Part shown: positions 21,350-31,862 of the stretch, one piece after another
How positions within the stretch are numbered: the stretch's first letter is position 1
Layout: each line of letters opens with the position of its first letter
From: Azorinus chamasolen
Taxonomy: Eukaryota; Mollusca; Bivalvia; Cardiida; Solecurtidae
Direction: 5' to 3'
Assembly: GCA_963576725.1 (NCBI GenBank)
Contig: OY755239.1
Coordinates: 56,897,953-56,961,952 of the forward strand
Length of the DNA stretch: 64,000 nucleotides
Notes under the pieces: generated by a model
What the model was told of the DNA's origin: nothing
What the model saw: the letters and a program-made list of their open reading frames with translations, nothing else
The model's database searches: none
Position numbers and translations under genes: made by a program

Positions 21350-21485
21350 GCTGTGAACAAATTTGTCTGCTCAAGTCTGGACCTGATTCGATCAAGCATT
21401 AGAGATACTGTTAAGCAAATGTTCACCAGTTTTGGTCCTGATGAGACACCGATTAATTTGATCCAAGCCGTTTGCAAAATGCGAG
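21350..21485 (-). repeat. Family I relic without hairpin partner
   Basis: GATTCGATCAAGCATTAGAG, GGTCCTGATGAGACACCGATT and TGATCCAAGCCGTTTGCAAA follow the I order in reverse. Confidence 0.5.
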
Positions 21486-21651
21486 GCAAGCCACGAATTG
21501 TGTTTGATAAATACGCGAATGATGCGGTCAGGCCGAACGTATCTACTAAGCATTTAAATGCTTTCTTGAATACCTTCCCGCTGTATGTTAGATAATGCTA
21601 AATAGTGCAATGTATTGCAGTAGATAAAACAACTCACTTCTTGTTAATACA

Positions 21652-21885
21652 TTAACCCCATACTCCATAAATACGCCTTTCTACGCCTTTGCAATCAGTG
21701 TAAACCCAGATCAGACGGCTCCTATATGACCCGTCTGATCACGGTCTGCTCTGTCACAGTTCGACATGCTACATATTCTGCATTTGCAAAAACACCATGC
21801 GATAATATGTCATTTTAAAAATAATCTGATTAATATTCACGATGTCATTATTTCTTTCATTATTATTCATAGAGTAAAGGGTTAT
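21652..21885 (-). mobile_element. Family K TTAA MITE
   Basis: TTAACCCCATACTCCATAAA at the left, the hairpin CAGATCAGACGGCTCCTATATG..CCGTCTGATC, then the long arm ending CATAGAGTAAAGGGTTAT. Length is 234 bp. Confidence 0.8.
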
Positions 21886-21965
21886 ACCTCCACTAAAAAT
21901 ACCGCAAAAAGAGTGTCTAATTTCGGGTCTGAACGTTAGACAATAGCTTCATGAATGACGAAATA

Positions 21966-22271
21966 CAGTTGAACTTCGATATCTCGAACTTCTAGGAACA
22001 GTACAAATTACTTCGAGACAACATAAACACGAGTCAATTTATAACATGTACCATATCTCAAGTCCACACCTTGATGCAGGTCTAAAGTAATGCTGAAAGC
22101 TCCTGTAGGAGCTTTCAGCATTACTTCGTCCTGCATTAAGATATCACATGTGCTTTTAGATATGCGTAATAATACATTCTATAGCATTGTAAATTTTGGA
22201 AGGACCTAACATTCACCTCGAGTTATCACGAAGTTCGAGTTATCCGAGTTCGTGATACTGAAGTTCAAATG
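21966..22271. mobile_element. Family F TA MITE
   Basis: CAGTTGAACTTCGATATCTCG with TA before it; hairpin apex AGCTCCTGTAGGAGCT; GTGATACTGAAGTTCAAATG at the right. Confidence 0.8.
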
Positions 22272-22576
22272 TACATGTATATGCTGACTGTTTCTACAGG
22301 GGACTGTTTCTTGCTATATTACTTTCGTCCTTTATTAAGCATCAATCTGCATTTCAAAATATATATGGTTATTCTTAAATGCTTATTACGGATTTGCACT
22401 GGATATGTAAATCACCATTAAATCGTTAGGTGTGTGATATAAAGGTGATTTGGAATCAAGTTCAAGTATTGGTGATATATTTCATTTTTATCCGTTTCAA
22501 AATACGATGCACTTCATACAAACCGAAAACTAAATATAACTCGTATTAACATAATGCTTAAACCATGGGTAAAACA
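22272..22576. other. No recognisable feature
   Basis: Only a short trace of the D/E core (TTCGTCCTTTATTAAGCATC) is seen near 22326. Confidence 0.4.
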
Positions 22577-22832
22577 TTAACCCTTTCCCTGTTCTATATT
22601 TAGTCCAAATTTCAATACCTACTGAATATGCATGCACAAAATAGTTATGATGAAATACGGAAGGTGCAACATTGTAGCCATTTTAGAAAGTAAATAATCA
22701 GATCTTTCAAATTCCCCTAGCTAACAGAACAGACACTGATCAGACGGATCCTCTAGGAGTCGTCTGATCTGGGTCTTCTCTTTTTTCAAATACATGTACG
22801 TGAAAACATGTTTATATTAGGGAAAGGGTTAA
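22577..22832 (+). mobile_element. Family B TTAA MITE, complete
   Basis: TTAACCCTTTCCCTGTTC and TTAGGGAAAGGGTTAA are inverted ends with TTAA on both sides. The hairpin CTGATCAGACGGATCCTCTAG / GGAGTCGTCTGATCTGGG lies near the right end. Confidence 0.9.
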
Positions 22833-22890
22833 TCTGCAACATGCTAAGCCGTATTCCCTCAATGGAAAATCGTACCAATTTACAAATATA

Positions 22891-23258
22891 CAGTAAAACC
22901 CCTCTAAACCAGGCGTTCATTTTAGTATAAATATCGGTCTTGGGGACAGATGGCAGCTAAATACAGTAAAACCCCGCTAATGCGACCACCTAAAAGGGGT
23001 ATAATTCTGGGTGCTAGATGCAGGTGGTAGCTTAATGCAGGACAAAAGTAATGCAGAAAGCTCCTAGAGGAGCTTTCTGCATTAGTTTTGTTCTGCATTA
23101 AGCAACCACCTGCTTATAGAGACACCCAGGTTTATTCGTTAAGTGGTCGCATTAGAGGGTTTCTACAGCGTGGATTCCAACCTACATTAAGCAGCTACCT
23201 GCCTAAAAGTATCTACATTCTTCTCTACTAGAATTCCGGTTTAGAGGTTTTTTTGCTG
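22891..23258. mobile_element. Family E, interrupted by a D element
   Basis: The left part CAGTAAAACCCCTCTAAACC ... ATGGCAGCTAAATA and the right part GTGGATTCCAACC ... GGTTTAGAGG join into one E copy, split at a TA. Outer TA is present on both sides. Confidence 0.8.
22964..23166. mobile_element. Family D TA MITE nested in E
   Basis: CAGTAAAACCCCGCTAATGCG to AGAGGGTTTCTACAG, about 203 bp, with the near-perfect core AATGCAGAAAGCTCCTAGAG and its complement. Confidence 0.85.
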
Positions 23259-23550
23259 TATTGGTATACATATTTTTACTTTACCATACAGTTGCTTCAT
23301 TACACTAATCAGGACAATCGCTACAGTAAGCATAGCTGATTCCCTCCAGGCAAAGATTTCCACACATATCCAGCTGATTCAGAATTGTCCTCGGAGCTAA
23401 AACATACTGAAATTTACACTACAGGGCTCAAAGTGGAATTTCGTATGTCCCTGGACCTGCAATAGATAAGACAATCAGACATATTGGTGCCGGATCAGTG
23501 TATTATAGGTAACTAAGATGTAGGATAATTATACAGAGCTTTGGTATATT
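23259..23550. other. No recognisable feature
   Basis: No gene or repeat supported. Confidence 0.45.
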
Positions 23551-23803
23551 AATGGTCTTTACTCTATAGACGCGCCATTTAAACCTTTTGCAAACTGAGG
23601 TATAGACCCAGATCAGACGGCTTCTATAGGAGTCATCTGATCAGGGTCTGCTCTGTTTGAATGTTTGTAATTATATAGATACCATTCTACAAATGTTGCC
23701 ATGGTAAAAATGTCTCGTCGTCATATGCCAGTGTCAAATGTCAGTTAGTATATATTCATAATGTCATTTCATTGAATTATTAAATATTCATTGTGTAAAG
23801 GTT
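23551..23803 (-). mobile_element. Family K MITE
   Basis: TCTTTACTCTATAGACGCGCC, hairpin CAGATCAGACGGCTTCTATAG / GGAGTCATCTGATC, CCATTCTACAAATGTTGCCATGG, and ATTCATTGTGTAAAGG near the end. Confidence 0.7.
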
Positions 23804-23814
23804 TGACTTTTACA

Positions 23815-23925
23815 AAACAACAAAACATACCCAATCAGGCGGTTCATACAGGAGCCGTCTGTTTGTTCTGGGTTTACCCTGTTTGTTAAGGGGATAAAAA
23901 GTGTATCTATGGCGTAAAAGTTTAA
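23815..23925. repeat. Family K relic
   Basis: A shortened hairpin (CAATCAGGCGG / CCGTCTG) with TTACCCTGTTTGTTAAGGGG and ATGGCGTAAAAGTTTAA. Confidence 0.45.
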
Positions 23926-23966
23926 ATATGATGAACCTGGTTCATTGTATCAATATGTTTAGCTAT

Positions 23967-24208
23967 TTAACCCTTTACCTATTCAACAGGTGTGTAAGAA
24001 ATCATGGCACCATGAATATTTATTATAAGAAGTTGTATAGTGCAAACTTTTCATCAAAACCTTTTGACAAACCTTGTAGAATCAGACCTATACCATGCCC
24101 AAAATGCACAGGAGATCCTGACCAGGTGGCTCCTATAGGACCCGTCTGATCTGGGTATACTCTGTTTGCAAATGCGTGAAAAGGTATTTATATGAAATAA
24201 AACGTTAA
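23967..24208 (+). mobile_element. TTAA MITE with K left arm and B-type right end
   Basis: It starts TTAACCCTTTACCTATTC, has the long K arm (GAAATCATGGCACCATGAATA, TGTAGAATCAGACC), the hairpin GGCTCCTATAGGACCC, and the short end GCAAATGCGTGAAAAGG to TTAA at 24205-24208. Confidence 0.75.
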
Positions 24209-24289
24209 GACCATATTCGACCCACGTCATGCTTCAAATGAATATTGTGATTGAATGTTTATCATCTTGATGTGCGAAACTAGCTAAAT

Positions 24290-24395
24290 GTCATTAGCAA
24301 ACGGTGTAGACGCAGATCAGAGTGTTACCTAGCCTCTCATATTGATCCAAGCCATTTGAAATTGCGGGTCAAATTGCGACTAGAGGGATAAGGGT
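24290..24395. repeat. Family I relic
   Basis: AGCCTCTCATATTGATCCAAGC, CATTTGAAATTGCGGG and AGAGGGATAAGGGT match a decayed I end. Confidence 0.35.
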
Positions 24396-24472
24396 CGAGC
24401 AGTCATTCCCGTATCCAAAACAAAATTGAACTCCAGGAAATGGGATTTATTCTAAAATGAGTAATGTTACAT

Positions 24473-24711
24473 TTAACCCTTTCCATGTTATATGTTTATT
24501 CCAAATTGCAATACCTACTGAATAGTCATGGACAAAATAGTTATAATGAAATATGGAAGGCGGAACATTGTAGCCATTTAGAAACATATCTTTCAAATTC
24601 CATTAGCGAATAAAGCAAACCCTGCAGATCCTACAGGAGCCGTCTGATATGGGTGTACTCTGTTTGTAAAAATGAAAATGAAAAAGTAGTTTATATGAAG
24701 GGCTGGGTTAA
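24473..24711 (+). mobile_element. Family B TTAA MITE
   Basis: TTAACCCTTTCCATGTTATAT through GAAATATGGAAGGCGGAAC and a one-sided hairpin (CTACAGGAGCCGTCTGATAT) to GGGCTGGGTTAA at 24711. Confidence 0.8.
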
Positions 24712-24926
24712 GATAATTTGCAATTCTTAAAATTGTGTAGACAAGCTGTATCAAATGTCGGAGATGTATAACAATTTTATCTCCTATCTAGCACATCACA
24801 GGCACGCCATTGTATACATATTCTCGCATTATATAGTTATGCACCTCGGTCTACAGCTTCAATTCATTTCGCAAAACAGTTTACATACCAACCAAGAACT
24901 CACATGCCACAACGTAGTTTGTCAAT

Positions 24927-25161
24927 AAGTAAAACCTCTCTAAACCGGAATTCTAGAAGAGAAGAATTTCGTGCAGGTGGCTGCTTAATGCAAGATCAAA
25001 GTCATCCGTGCAGGTGGCTGCTTAATGCAGGATCAAAGTCATGCAAAAAGCGCATAGAGGAGCTTTCTGCATGACTTTAATCCTGCATTAAGCTGCCACC
25101 TGTCTCCAAGACCGATATTTATACATGTACTACATTTAACCCCGGTTTGGAGGGTTTTTAG
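24927..25161 (+). mobile_element. Family E with a 37-38 bp internal duplication
   Basis: AGTAAAACCTCTCTAAACCGG to CCCCGGTTTGGAGGG. Inside, GTGCAGGTGGCTGCTTAATG and AGATCAAAGTCATC are repeated back to back (about 24970-25045), so one stem arm is doubled. Confidence 0.75.
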
Positions 25162-25289
25162 AGTTTTTACGTATTTTGCTAGACGACACAACTGTTCTAA
25201 AGTCAACGATAATTTACTAATACCGTAAATGCTCTCAAATACCTCTAATAAGAACACTCAAAAGAAGTCTGATTTTGGATATTTAAAAA

Positions 25290-25437
25290 CAAGCCGTGGT
25301 TTATTGCAAGACTAAAGTTATGCGCACAGCTCCTACAGGAGCTCTCTGTATTACTTTTGCCATTCATTAAGTAACAACCTGCTTTAAACGATTTCTATGT
25401 TAATAAATCACGTGGTCGCTTTAGCCTGACTCTACTG
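25290..25437. mobile_element. Family D/L right part
   Basis: The hairpin ACAGCTCCTACAGGAGCT, GTAACAACCTGC and TGGTCGCTTTAGCC lead to TCTACTG, followed by a TA shared with the next E copy. Confidence 0.6.
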
Positions 25438-25439
25438 TA

Positions 25440-25636
25440 CAGTAAAACATCTCTAAGTCGGACGTTAAATTTAGCATAAATATCGGTCTTAGAGACAGGT
25501 GGCAGCTTAATGCAGAATGAAAGTCATACAGAAAGCTCCTAGCTTTCTGTATGACTTTCACTGCATTAAGCAGCCACCTGTCTAAAAGTATCTAAATTCT
25601 TCTCTACTAGAATTCCGGTTTAGAGGGGTTTTACTG
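25440..25636. mobile_element. Family E TA MITE
   Basis: CAGTAAAACATCTCTAAGTCGG to GGTTTAGAGGGGTTTTACTG. The apex is shortened to CTCCTAG, and the arms (AATGCAGAATGAAAGTCAT) pair closely. Confidence 0.85.
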
Positions 25637-25988
25637 CACCACTACTCTGTACGTTGCTCAATTTGTTTCGTAACAAACTGCTGTCCATAAATCAGACGAA
25701 GTTTTAAACACAAACTGTGAACTGTTGTTCGTCTAGTATTGAATATACTTGTAAGTGATATGATCTGGTCGACAAAGCTTCTAGCTGTACTAAAATCAAT
25801 ATCTTAATTAACTAAAACTCGGTCTCGACTTGCTTTGACAGACAGACTGTCATTTAAAACAGAGCAATACACTTTATACATATCACATGGCATTGCAACA
25901 TTCTGTAAAAGACAAAATCAGTCGCTCTAGTGTACTATATCTATGAATTTGAAAAACAAAACATGCAAGTATTAAAACATACACATTA
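25637..25988. other. No recognisable feature
   Basis: No gene or repeat supported. Confidence 0.45.
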
Positions 25989-25990
25989 TA

Positions 25991-26150
25991 CAGTAGAAGC
26001 TGTCTGAAGAATCCATAAAAAGGGGTCAAATTATGGGTCTGTAAGACAGGTGGAAGCCTAATGTAGGTCAACAGTATTGCATAAAGCTTCTATAGGAGCT
26101 TTGGGTATTACTTTTGTCATTCATGAAGCAACTGTCTGCTTTTGATACTC
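25991..26150. mobile_element. Family L, right end missing
   Basis: CAGTAGAAGCTGTCTGAAG (TA before it), AGACAGGTGGAAGCC, apex GCTTCTATAGGAGC, then TTGTCATTCATGAAGCAAC. Confidence 0.65.
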
Positions 26151-26199
26151 AATAATATGCTCAATAGTCAAATGACTTAAGTTAGGTTCTGTTTTACGT

Positions 26200-26385
26200 T
26201 TAACCCTTCAGGAGCCGTATGGTCATTGTCTGCTCCGTTTGCTAATGGAATTTGATATATAATTGTTTCTTTACTTTCCAAAATGGCTACAGTCTCCCAC
26301 CTTCCATACTTCATTATAGTTTGTCCATGAATATTCAGGAGGTATTGAACTTTGAAATAAACACAGAACAGGGAGCGGGAAATGG
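26200..26385 (-). mobile_element. Family B deletion copy
   Basis: It starts TTAACCCTTC and jumps directly to AGGAGCCGTATGGTC, the inner half of the hairpin, then follows the long B arm to AACACAGAACAGGGAGCGGG. The deletion runs from the right end to the apex. Confidence 0.7.
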
Positions 26386-26624
26386 AACAATTATTTTTGC
26401 AAAATGTCATACGGGATGGAAATGCTGTCTTTTTTTCAAATTGCTTTCTTAACTTGTGATAGCACCATTAAACTACCGGACAGACTGTCACGTGTATTTG
26501 GTTATTTTTTGTCAAGAAGTGATAAAATATTTTGCTTATAGTGTCTTCTATCAACATACAGGACGCTGAATATTTTAACTGCTATTAATAGACACATCCA
26601 TTGTCACATTTATTTTCACTTTTG

Positions 26625-26730
26625 ATGCTTTCCCGCATAGTTCTAAGGCTTTTTCACACTTTTGCACGCCTTTGAAAACAGAGTTGACGTAGATCAGACA
26701 GCCCCATCAAGGAGCTGTCTGGTCAGTCCA
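26625..26730. repeat. B/K relic
   Basis: GGCTTTTTCACACTTTTGC, AAACAGAGTTGACGTAGATC and AGACAGCCCC..GGAGCTGTCT form a decayed hairpin. Confidence 0.4.
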
Positions 26731-26734
26731 TGAA

Positions 26735-27045
26735 GATATAACGATCGGATCTTAGATGTTTTGTTTAAGCCAAAAATTGCCTTATAACAATATCTTATAA
26801 TATTGAATTAATGAAGTGATCGATTCATATTTAAATGTTTTTACGGAATGTGTTAACTTAAAGGTATAAAGTTTTGCTTAATTTGTCCGTCCTATCTTGC
26901 CATGAGTGTAGGGCCAAATAATCATTTCGGATGTTTTTGTAGTTTAGAACAAAATACCCCACAACTAAATGGCAACAACTGCATATAAGGAAGGTATGGT
27001 GTTTTGATCCATGTTAGTGTAACAGGGATTGCCGTAATAGGCGAA
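26735..27045. other. No recognisable feature
   Basis: AT-rich unique-looking sequence. Confidence 0.45.
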
Positions 27046-27235
27046 TATGTGAGTGACATTGCAAACAGTTTGTATCCAGATGAGACACCGAATAACTCAT
27101 CATCTCACCAGGATACAAGCTGTTTGACACACCACATACGGTTTAGAGAGGACATTGAAAAAAATCCATTCTAAAAACTAAAAGCAAACCACATTGTTTG
27201 CAAACCAAAAGTATTTGGCGCGAAACAGCGCATCT
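27046..27235 (+). mobile_element. Family I2, ends eroded
   Basis: Hairpin GCAAACAGTTTGTATCCAGA / CACCAGGATACAAGCTGTTTG, then AAACTAAAAGCAAACCACATTG and TTGGCGCGAAACAGC. Confidence 0.6.
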
Positions 27236-27689
27236 TTATCATTAATCAATTCATCTCTCATTGGCGGACTATTTAATTTCGCAGTGTAATAATCCCACCT
27301 CATTCAATCATTCTATCTTGTCAATGGGTTTGGAGAATTCCCGTTGTTAATCTCACACTCTGCTAGTAATTAATTCTGCATAAACACCAAAGAAAGCCTT
27401 TTACATTTTTCAACCACTCGGTCAAAATGTCTCCTGGCAATAAAAACAGATTCCACGAGCACTCTCACAAACACATTATTAAATTTCAGCCAATTTGTTT
27501 ATGCCTCGCACTGAATATTCAATAAACAAGATAATTCATTATTCGTTCTCTTTTTACTTTGAAATTTCAAAGATGCGTTACTCGATTGATCATATATTGC
27601 AATCCTTAACGTACAGTAAAACCAGTCTACAGAGACCATTGAAATTAGGTATATTGAATCACTTTCCTGCGACATCGGCGATGAATGAG
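27236..27689. other. No clear feature
   Basis: A short TA-group trace (ACAGTAAAACCAGTCTAC at 27613) is present; nothing else is recognised. Confidence 0.4.
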
Positions 27690-27899
27690 TTAACTCTTTC
27701 GCTGCCAGTGTGGCATCTCCGATTACCTATGCAAACAGTTTGGATCCAGATGAGACGACGAGTAACTCGGCGTCTCATCAGGATCCAAACTGTTTGTTAC
27801 TGTGACTTTTTTACACAAAAAAATAAGAAAAATAAAAAGTGAAACTTGTAGCAGACAACAAAGTTTGCAGACGGCAAAAGGTGGCAGCGAATGAGTTAA
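27690..27899 (+). mobile_element. Family I2 TTAA MITE, complete (210 bp)
   Basis: TTAACTCTTTCGCTGCCA and TGGCAGCGAATGAGTTAA are inverted ends with TTAA at both sides. The hairpin AACAGTTTGGATCCAGATG... / ...ATCAGGATCCAAACTGTT has apex ACGAGTAACTCGG. Confidence 0.9.
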
Positions 27900-28776
27900 C
27901 TATAGCTCTATCTTTAGAAAACTATCAACCACGCAAGTCAGTTCCTATATATCATAGCTAGGGGGCAGCATTTGTAAGAAGGTGAAAATAGTTCCAAGTC
28001 TAAAACCAGGTTTAGCTAGCGTCCATGGTGATACAAAATGGTTTGGCATGCAGGCTGATATTCGTCCATTCCTACTATTCAGGTCAGAAATCGATTATGT
28101 ACTTCAGCCTATTATCATTAAAAGGTATAAAAATAATATCAATTGCCATGGAAACCTATACACACATTAATTATTACAGACAGTTGTTGATATACATGCA
28201 AATAAAAAAAATATGTATAGAAAACAACAATTTAAAATATAGAATTGATGTAATAATAGTTGTAGCTTACACCGACATCTGCATATTTCATAATTATAGC
28301 TTCGGTTGAAATAACAACTTGAAACAGACATATATTACATGTAAATGTATGAATAACTTTGCTCCAACTTTCAAGACATACTTAGTGACGCGTATACCAT
28401 TCCGTATTACATCTTTATGGAGGTATAACTACATGTAGTATGTTTTAAACTAAAACGAAAAAGGAAAGAGTTGCATTTAAAGTCGAAACAACTTGTGTTT
28501 AAACTAGCCAGTACGTACTGCACAATTATAGACCTACAGGAGCTTTCTGCATAGAGCCGACTCTATTTTTGAGAACTTATGGTTTACCAGTTTCCCATTC
28601 AAATGATTAACTTAACTAACCAAGATGTACTGTACACACAATATTATCTTTTCAGCGATCAGAATAGTTTTCAGAAGTAAACGACGTTATATTTGCAGCT
28701 AAGATAAATTGATCAAATTCCTATTTAACCGTTACCCTGATGATTATTTATGTACGAGTATAATGGTAAAATGGTA
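27900..28776. other. No clear feature
   Basis: Overlapping open frames of 62 and 94 codons lie near 28000-28300 but show no protein signature. A tiny D-core trace (CTACAGGAGCTTTCTGCAT) is at 28538. Confidence 0.45.
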
Positions 28777-29104
28777 CAGTTGAACTTCGATATCTCGAAC
28801 TCGGATAACTCGAACTTTGGGACAACTCGAACTAAAAAAAGGCCAGTCCTTCCAAAACTCACAATACAGAATTGCTATCAAATGTAGAACTAGACATATC
28901 TAGAAACACGTATGACAGTTTAATGCAGGTCTGGTCTAAAGTAATGCTGAAAGCTCCTACAGGAGCTTTCAGCATTACTTTAGACCTGCATTAAGCTAAA
29001 ATCTTAAGAAATTGTCCAGATCAGAAAACGGATAAGTTGAACTTCTGTTATCTCGAACTAATTTGTATGGTTCCCCTGAAGTTCGTGATATCGAAGTTCA
29101 ACTG
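28777..29104. mobile_element. Family F TA MITE, complete (328 bp)
   Basis: CAGTTGAACTTCGATATCTCG and ATATCGAAGTTCAACTG are TA-flanked inverted ends. The hairpin GCTGAAAGCTCCTACAGGAG and its complement is perfect for over 25 bp per arm. Confidence 0.9.
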
Positions 29105-29139
29105 TATATAAAAATAGGATAGTTTGACATTGACTGAAG

Positions 29140-29265
29140 ACTCAGATCTACATAAGCACTAAAGCGGAGCCTGATCAGTCGGCTACTACATATGTCGTCT
29201 GATCTAGGCTCCGCTCTGTTTGCAAAGGCGTGAAAAAGGCGATTGTATGAGGTGAATTTGGTTAA
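29140..29265 (+). repeat. Family B relic
   Basis: GCGGAGCCTGATCAGTCGG / GTCGTCTGATCTAGGCTCCGC form arms around CTACTACATAT; CTCTGTTTGCAAAGGCGTG follows. Confidence 0.6.
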
Positions 29266-29376
29266 ACTATGGGTTTGTTTTGTACGATCAATATGACAGT
29301 GAAAGTTAGCCTATTTGTTCAGCGACGGTTTAAGTGGCACTCTGGCTTCTGAAGCATCATACAGCTTATTGCATTA

Positions 29377-29581
29377 CAGTAAAATCCCTCTAATGAGACC
29401 ACCAAAAATGGGTATACTTCCAGATGGCAGAGGCAGGTGGTAGCTTAATGTAGGAAGCAAGTTATGCATAAAGCTCCAATAGGAGCTTTCTGCATAACGT
29501 TAGTCCTGCATTAAGCAATCGCCTGCTTATAAAGACAGAAATGTTTATTCAACAAGTGGTCGCATTAGAGGGGTTTTACTG
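29377..29581. mobile_element. Family D TA MITE, complete (205 bp)
   Basis: CAGTAAAATCCCTCTAATGAG and ATTAGAGGGGTTTTACTG are TA-flanked; apex AGCTCCAATAGGAGCT. Confidence 0.88.
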
Positions 29582-29750
29582 TATAAGAAACGGTCAATGA
29601 AATGTTTAATGGATCATTGATTACGACTACTCCTAAACCATACGTTTTAAAATCGGATTCAATAGAATAAACGTAGTTAATGTTGTTAATATCCCTTATA
29701 TCGGTACCACGACACAGTATACAGCATTTTTGGTAATATATAGACATCCA

Positions 29751-29985
29751 AGCTACAGATAAACGTGCGTACCGAAGTACTAATATCGTTATTTCTCCAC
29801 CAAATCCTATGCTGTGATCACTCTTTAGAATCGTCTCTAAGACGATTGGAACTTGTATGATACTTCATCGTTGGTGCCAACTTTAAGAGACGACTCTAAA
29901 GAGTGGTCACAACATATGGTTTGATGGAGAAATAAAGAAGCTATTCTTGAAAATGTTTTGATTTACGTATCTAATCTAGATCTCT
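29751..29985. mobile_element. Family J with filler DNA at the apex
   Basis: The arms (CTCTTTAGAATCGTCTCTAAG and AAGAGACGACTCTAAAGAGTG) are separated by about 35 bp that no other J copy has. 28 bp of it match 30216-30243. Confidence 0.75.
29855..29882 (+). repeat. 28 bp direct repeat, copy 1 (in J apex)
   Basis: GTATGATACTTCATCGTTGG plus TGCCAACT, identical to 30216-30243, which lies outside any J element. Confidence 0.9.
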
Positions 29986-29999
29986 GTTTAAATTGTTTT

Positions 30000-30208
30000 C
30001 TGCCTTATCCCGGTATCCAATATATGACATTTGCAAACAGCTTGGATCCAGATGATACGCATAGTAACTCGGTGTCTTATCAGGACCCAAGCTGTTTGAC
30101 ACTCTGTCAGTAGTGTCGATAAAGCGCCATCGAGTCGGAGGCAGTCCAATATGCACCATATCCATCTTTGAGCGGACACTATTGTTTTCATGGCGAACCC
30201 ATGGTTAA
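30000..30208 (+). mobile_element. Family I MITE
   Basis: CTGCCTTATCCCGGTA, CATTTGCAAACAGCTTGGATC, hairpin around AGTAACTCGG, GCTGTTTGACACTCTGTCAG, ending in TTAA at 30205-30208. Its left end abuts J. Confidence 0.7.
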
Positions 30209-30215
30209 TACATAG

Positions 30216-30243
30216 GTATGATACTTCATCGTTGGTGCCAACT
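30216..30243 (+). repeat. 28 bp direct repeat, copy 2 (unique DNA)
   Basis: Same 28 bp as at 29855, 361 bp downstream; likely the template for the filler. Confidence 0.9.
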
Positions 30244-30259
30244 CTCAGAGTATTTTACC

Positions 30260-30480
30260 GTTTTCTTCTTATAAACGCCTTTTCACGCGTTTGCAAATAG
30301 AGTAGACACAGATCAGACGGCTCCTACAGGAGCCGTCTGATCAGGGTCTGCTCTGTTTGTTTTTGACATGAAATAGATCTGATTCTACAGCATTTGTCAA
30401 AGCCAAACAAAATCCTTGAAAAGTTAATATTATCAGATTTCAGCGTATAAATACCAATGATGTCAATTAGTGCAAATTAG
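30260..30480 (-). mobile_element. Family K MITE
   Basis: ATAAACGCCTTTTCACGCG, perfect hairpin CAGATCAGACGGCTCCTACAG / GGAGCCGTCTGATC, GATTCTACAGCATTTGTCAAAG, and a decayed long-arm end. Confidence 0.7.
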
Positions 30481-31090
30481 TGCTAAGATGATTATCATCA
30501 CACTGGCTGATTACGGTACATGTCTCGTACTTTATACACATTTCTAACGAGTACGTCTTCGCTCAAATTGACTTTAACCTTTTTCATTATATACATGTAC
30601 GTGTCAGAAACATTGACTGGTGTTCAAACACGGCACCAGCTGGTTCAAATGTTATTCTACACAAAATGGCTTGTACCGAATGCGGTTTCTGTGGAATACA
30701 TTTATTATCGATCGATGGCGGCCTTGACCTTAACAAGGTATCATACTCTGAATATGATATATTGTAAATAATGTATACATTGATCGGTTTGACGTTTCAA
30801 AATCATGCTGTCAACTATACTTAACATTCAATGTTCAAACTAGTCTTTAGGTATGTATGTTAATAATCTCCCTTATATTTTAAATAATCTCTTTCAATGT
30901 TAGAGAATAACGTCAGAGATTTCAAATGATACATGTACCATGTACACATCGTTTTGAGAAGGACCGAAACATAGAAGTACATATTAGATATATACGAACA
31001 TATTTCATAACACCATAAGCACTTTGTCTGTTAAGCGCAACCTTGGCACTTGGTCTGTTAAATTGTTAAACTGTTAAACATATTTTAGTA
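30481..31090. other. No recognisable feature
   Basis: An 83-codon frame at 30520-30771 has no recognisable motif. Confidence 0.45.
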
Positions 31091-31095
31091 AATAT

Positions 31096-31200
31096 TTCCT
31101 TATTTATCCTCCAAACGCTATGTTGCTGCCTCTAGTTAGAATCGCATCCGAAAGTCGATTCTAATGAGTAGCAGCAAGATAGGGTTTGGCAGGGAAATAA
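31096..31200. mobile_element. Diverged family J palindrome
   Basis: CCTCCAAACGCTATGTTGCTG / CAGCAAGATAGGGTTTGGCAGG. The GTGACCAC part of the usual stem is replaced by TGCTGCC on one arm and GTAGCAGCA on the other, so pairing is kept. Confidence 0.7.
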
Positions 31201-31245
31201 GAGATCTAGACGAATCAACTCAAATCTTATCTACATCACAGAATA

Positions 31246-31476
31246 CAGTAGATCTTGTCTTAAGCGACCATTATAAGAGATCTAATTAAGGGTCAGTAAG
31301 GCAGGTGGTAGACTAATGCAGGTCAAAAGTAATGCAGAAAGCTCCTGTAGGAGCTTTCTGTATTACTTTTGACCTGCATTAGGCAACTACTTGCTTTTTT
31401 TTAGATTTCTATGTCTAATCAATATAAGGTCTATTTCTATGTCTAATCAATATGTCGCTTAAGACAGGTTCTACTG
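31246..31476. mobile_element. Family L TA MITE, reference copy
   Basis: CAGTAGATCTTGTCTTAAGCG and GTCGCTTAAGACAGGTTCTACTG are TA-flanked inverted ends; apex AGCTCCTGTAGGAGCT. ATTTCTATGTCTAATCAATA is tandemly duplicated near the right end. Confidence 0.88.
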
Positions 31477-31660
31477 TACCATTTCTCAGCAGAGTAAGAA
31501 CTTTACTTGTTTACAAAGATACTGTTATACAAGTGCAGTAAATAATGCAACTGCATGCCTTAAGAGACTTATAGATAACAGATACGCAAGTACAGAGACT
31601 CATAAAACAGTATGCCTTTACTAGGAGTTTACATTTTAAAACAAATATATCATACAAGTA

Positions 31661-31862
31661 CAGTTAAACCCCTCTAATGCGACTACCAACAACAAGTCTA
31701 TGTATAGGTCTTAATGACAGGTGGTAGTTTAATACAGGATGAAAGTTATTCAGAAAACTCCTACATGAGCTTTCTGCCTTACGTTCGTGCTGCATTAACC
31801 AATCACCAGCTTTTAAATACATATATGTCTATTCATAAAGTGGTCGCTTTACAGGGTTTCAC
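31661..31862. mobile_element. Family D, right terminus lost
   Basis: CAGTTAAACCCCTCTAATGCG (TA before it), hairpin apex ACTCCTACATGAGC, and GTGGTCGCTTTACAGGGTTTCAC, where a different palindrome begins. Confidence 0.8.

Noticed and set aside
27495..27842. 115-codon plus-strand frame, the longest in the window
   Set aside because: It runs through the I2 hairpin and a TA-group trace; no motif and no sign of selection.
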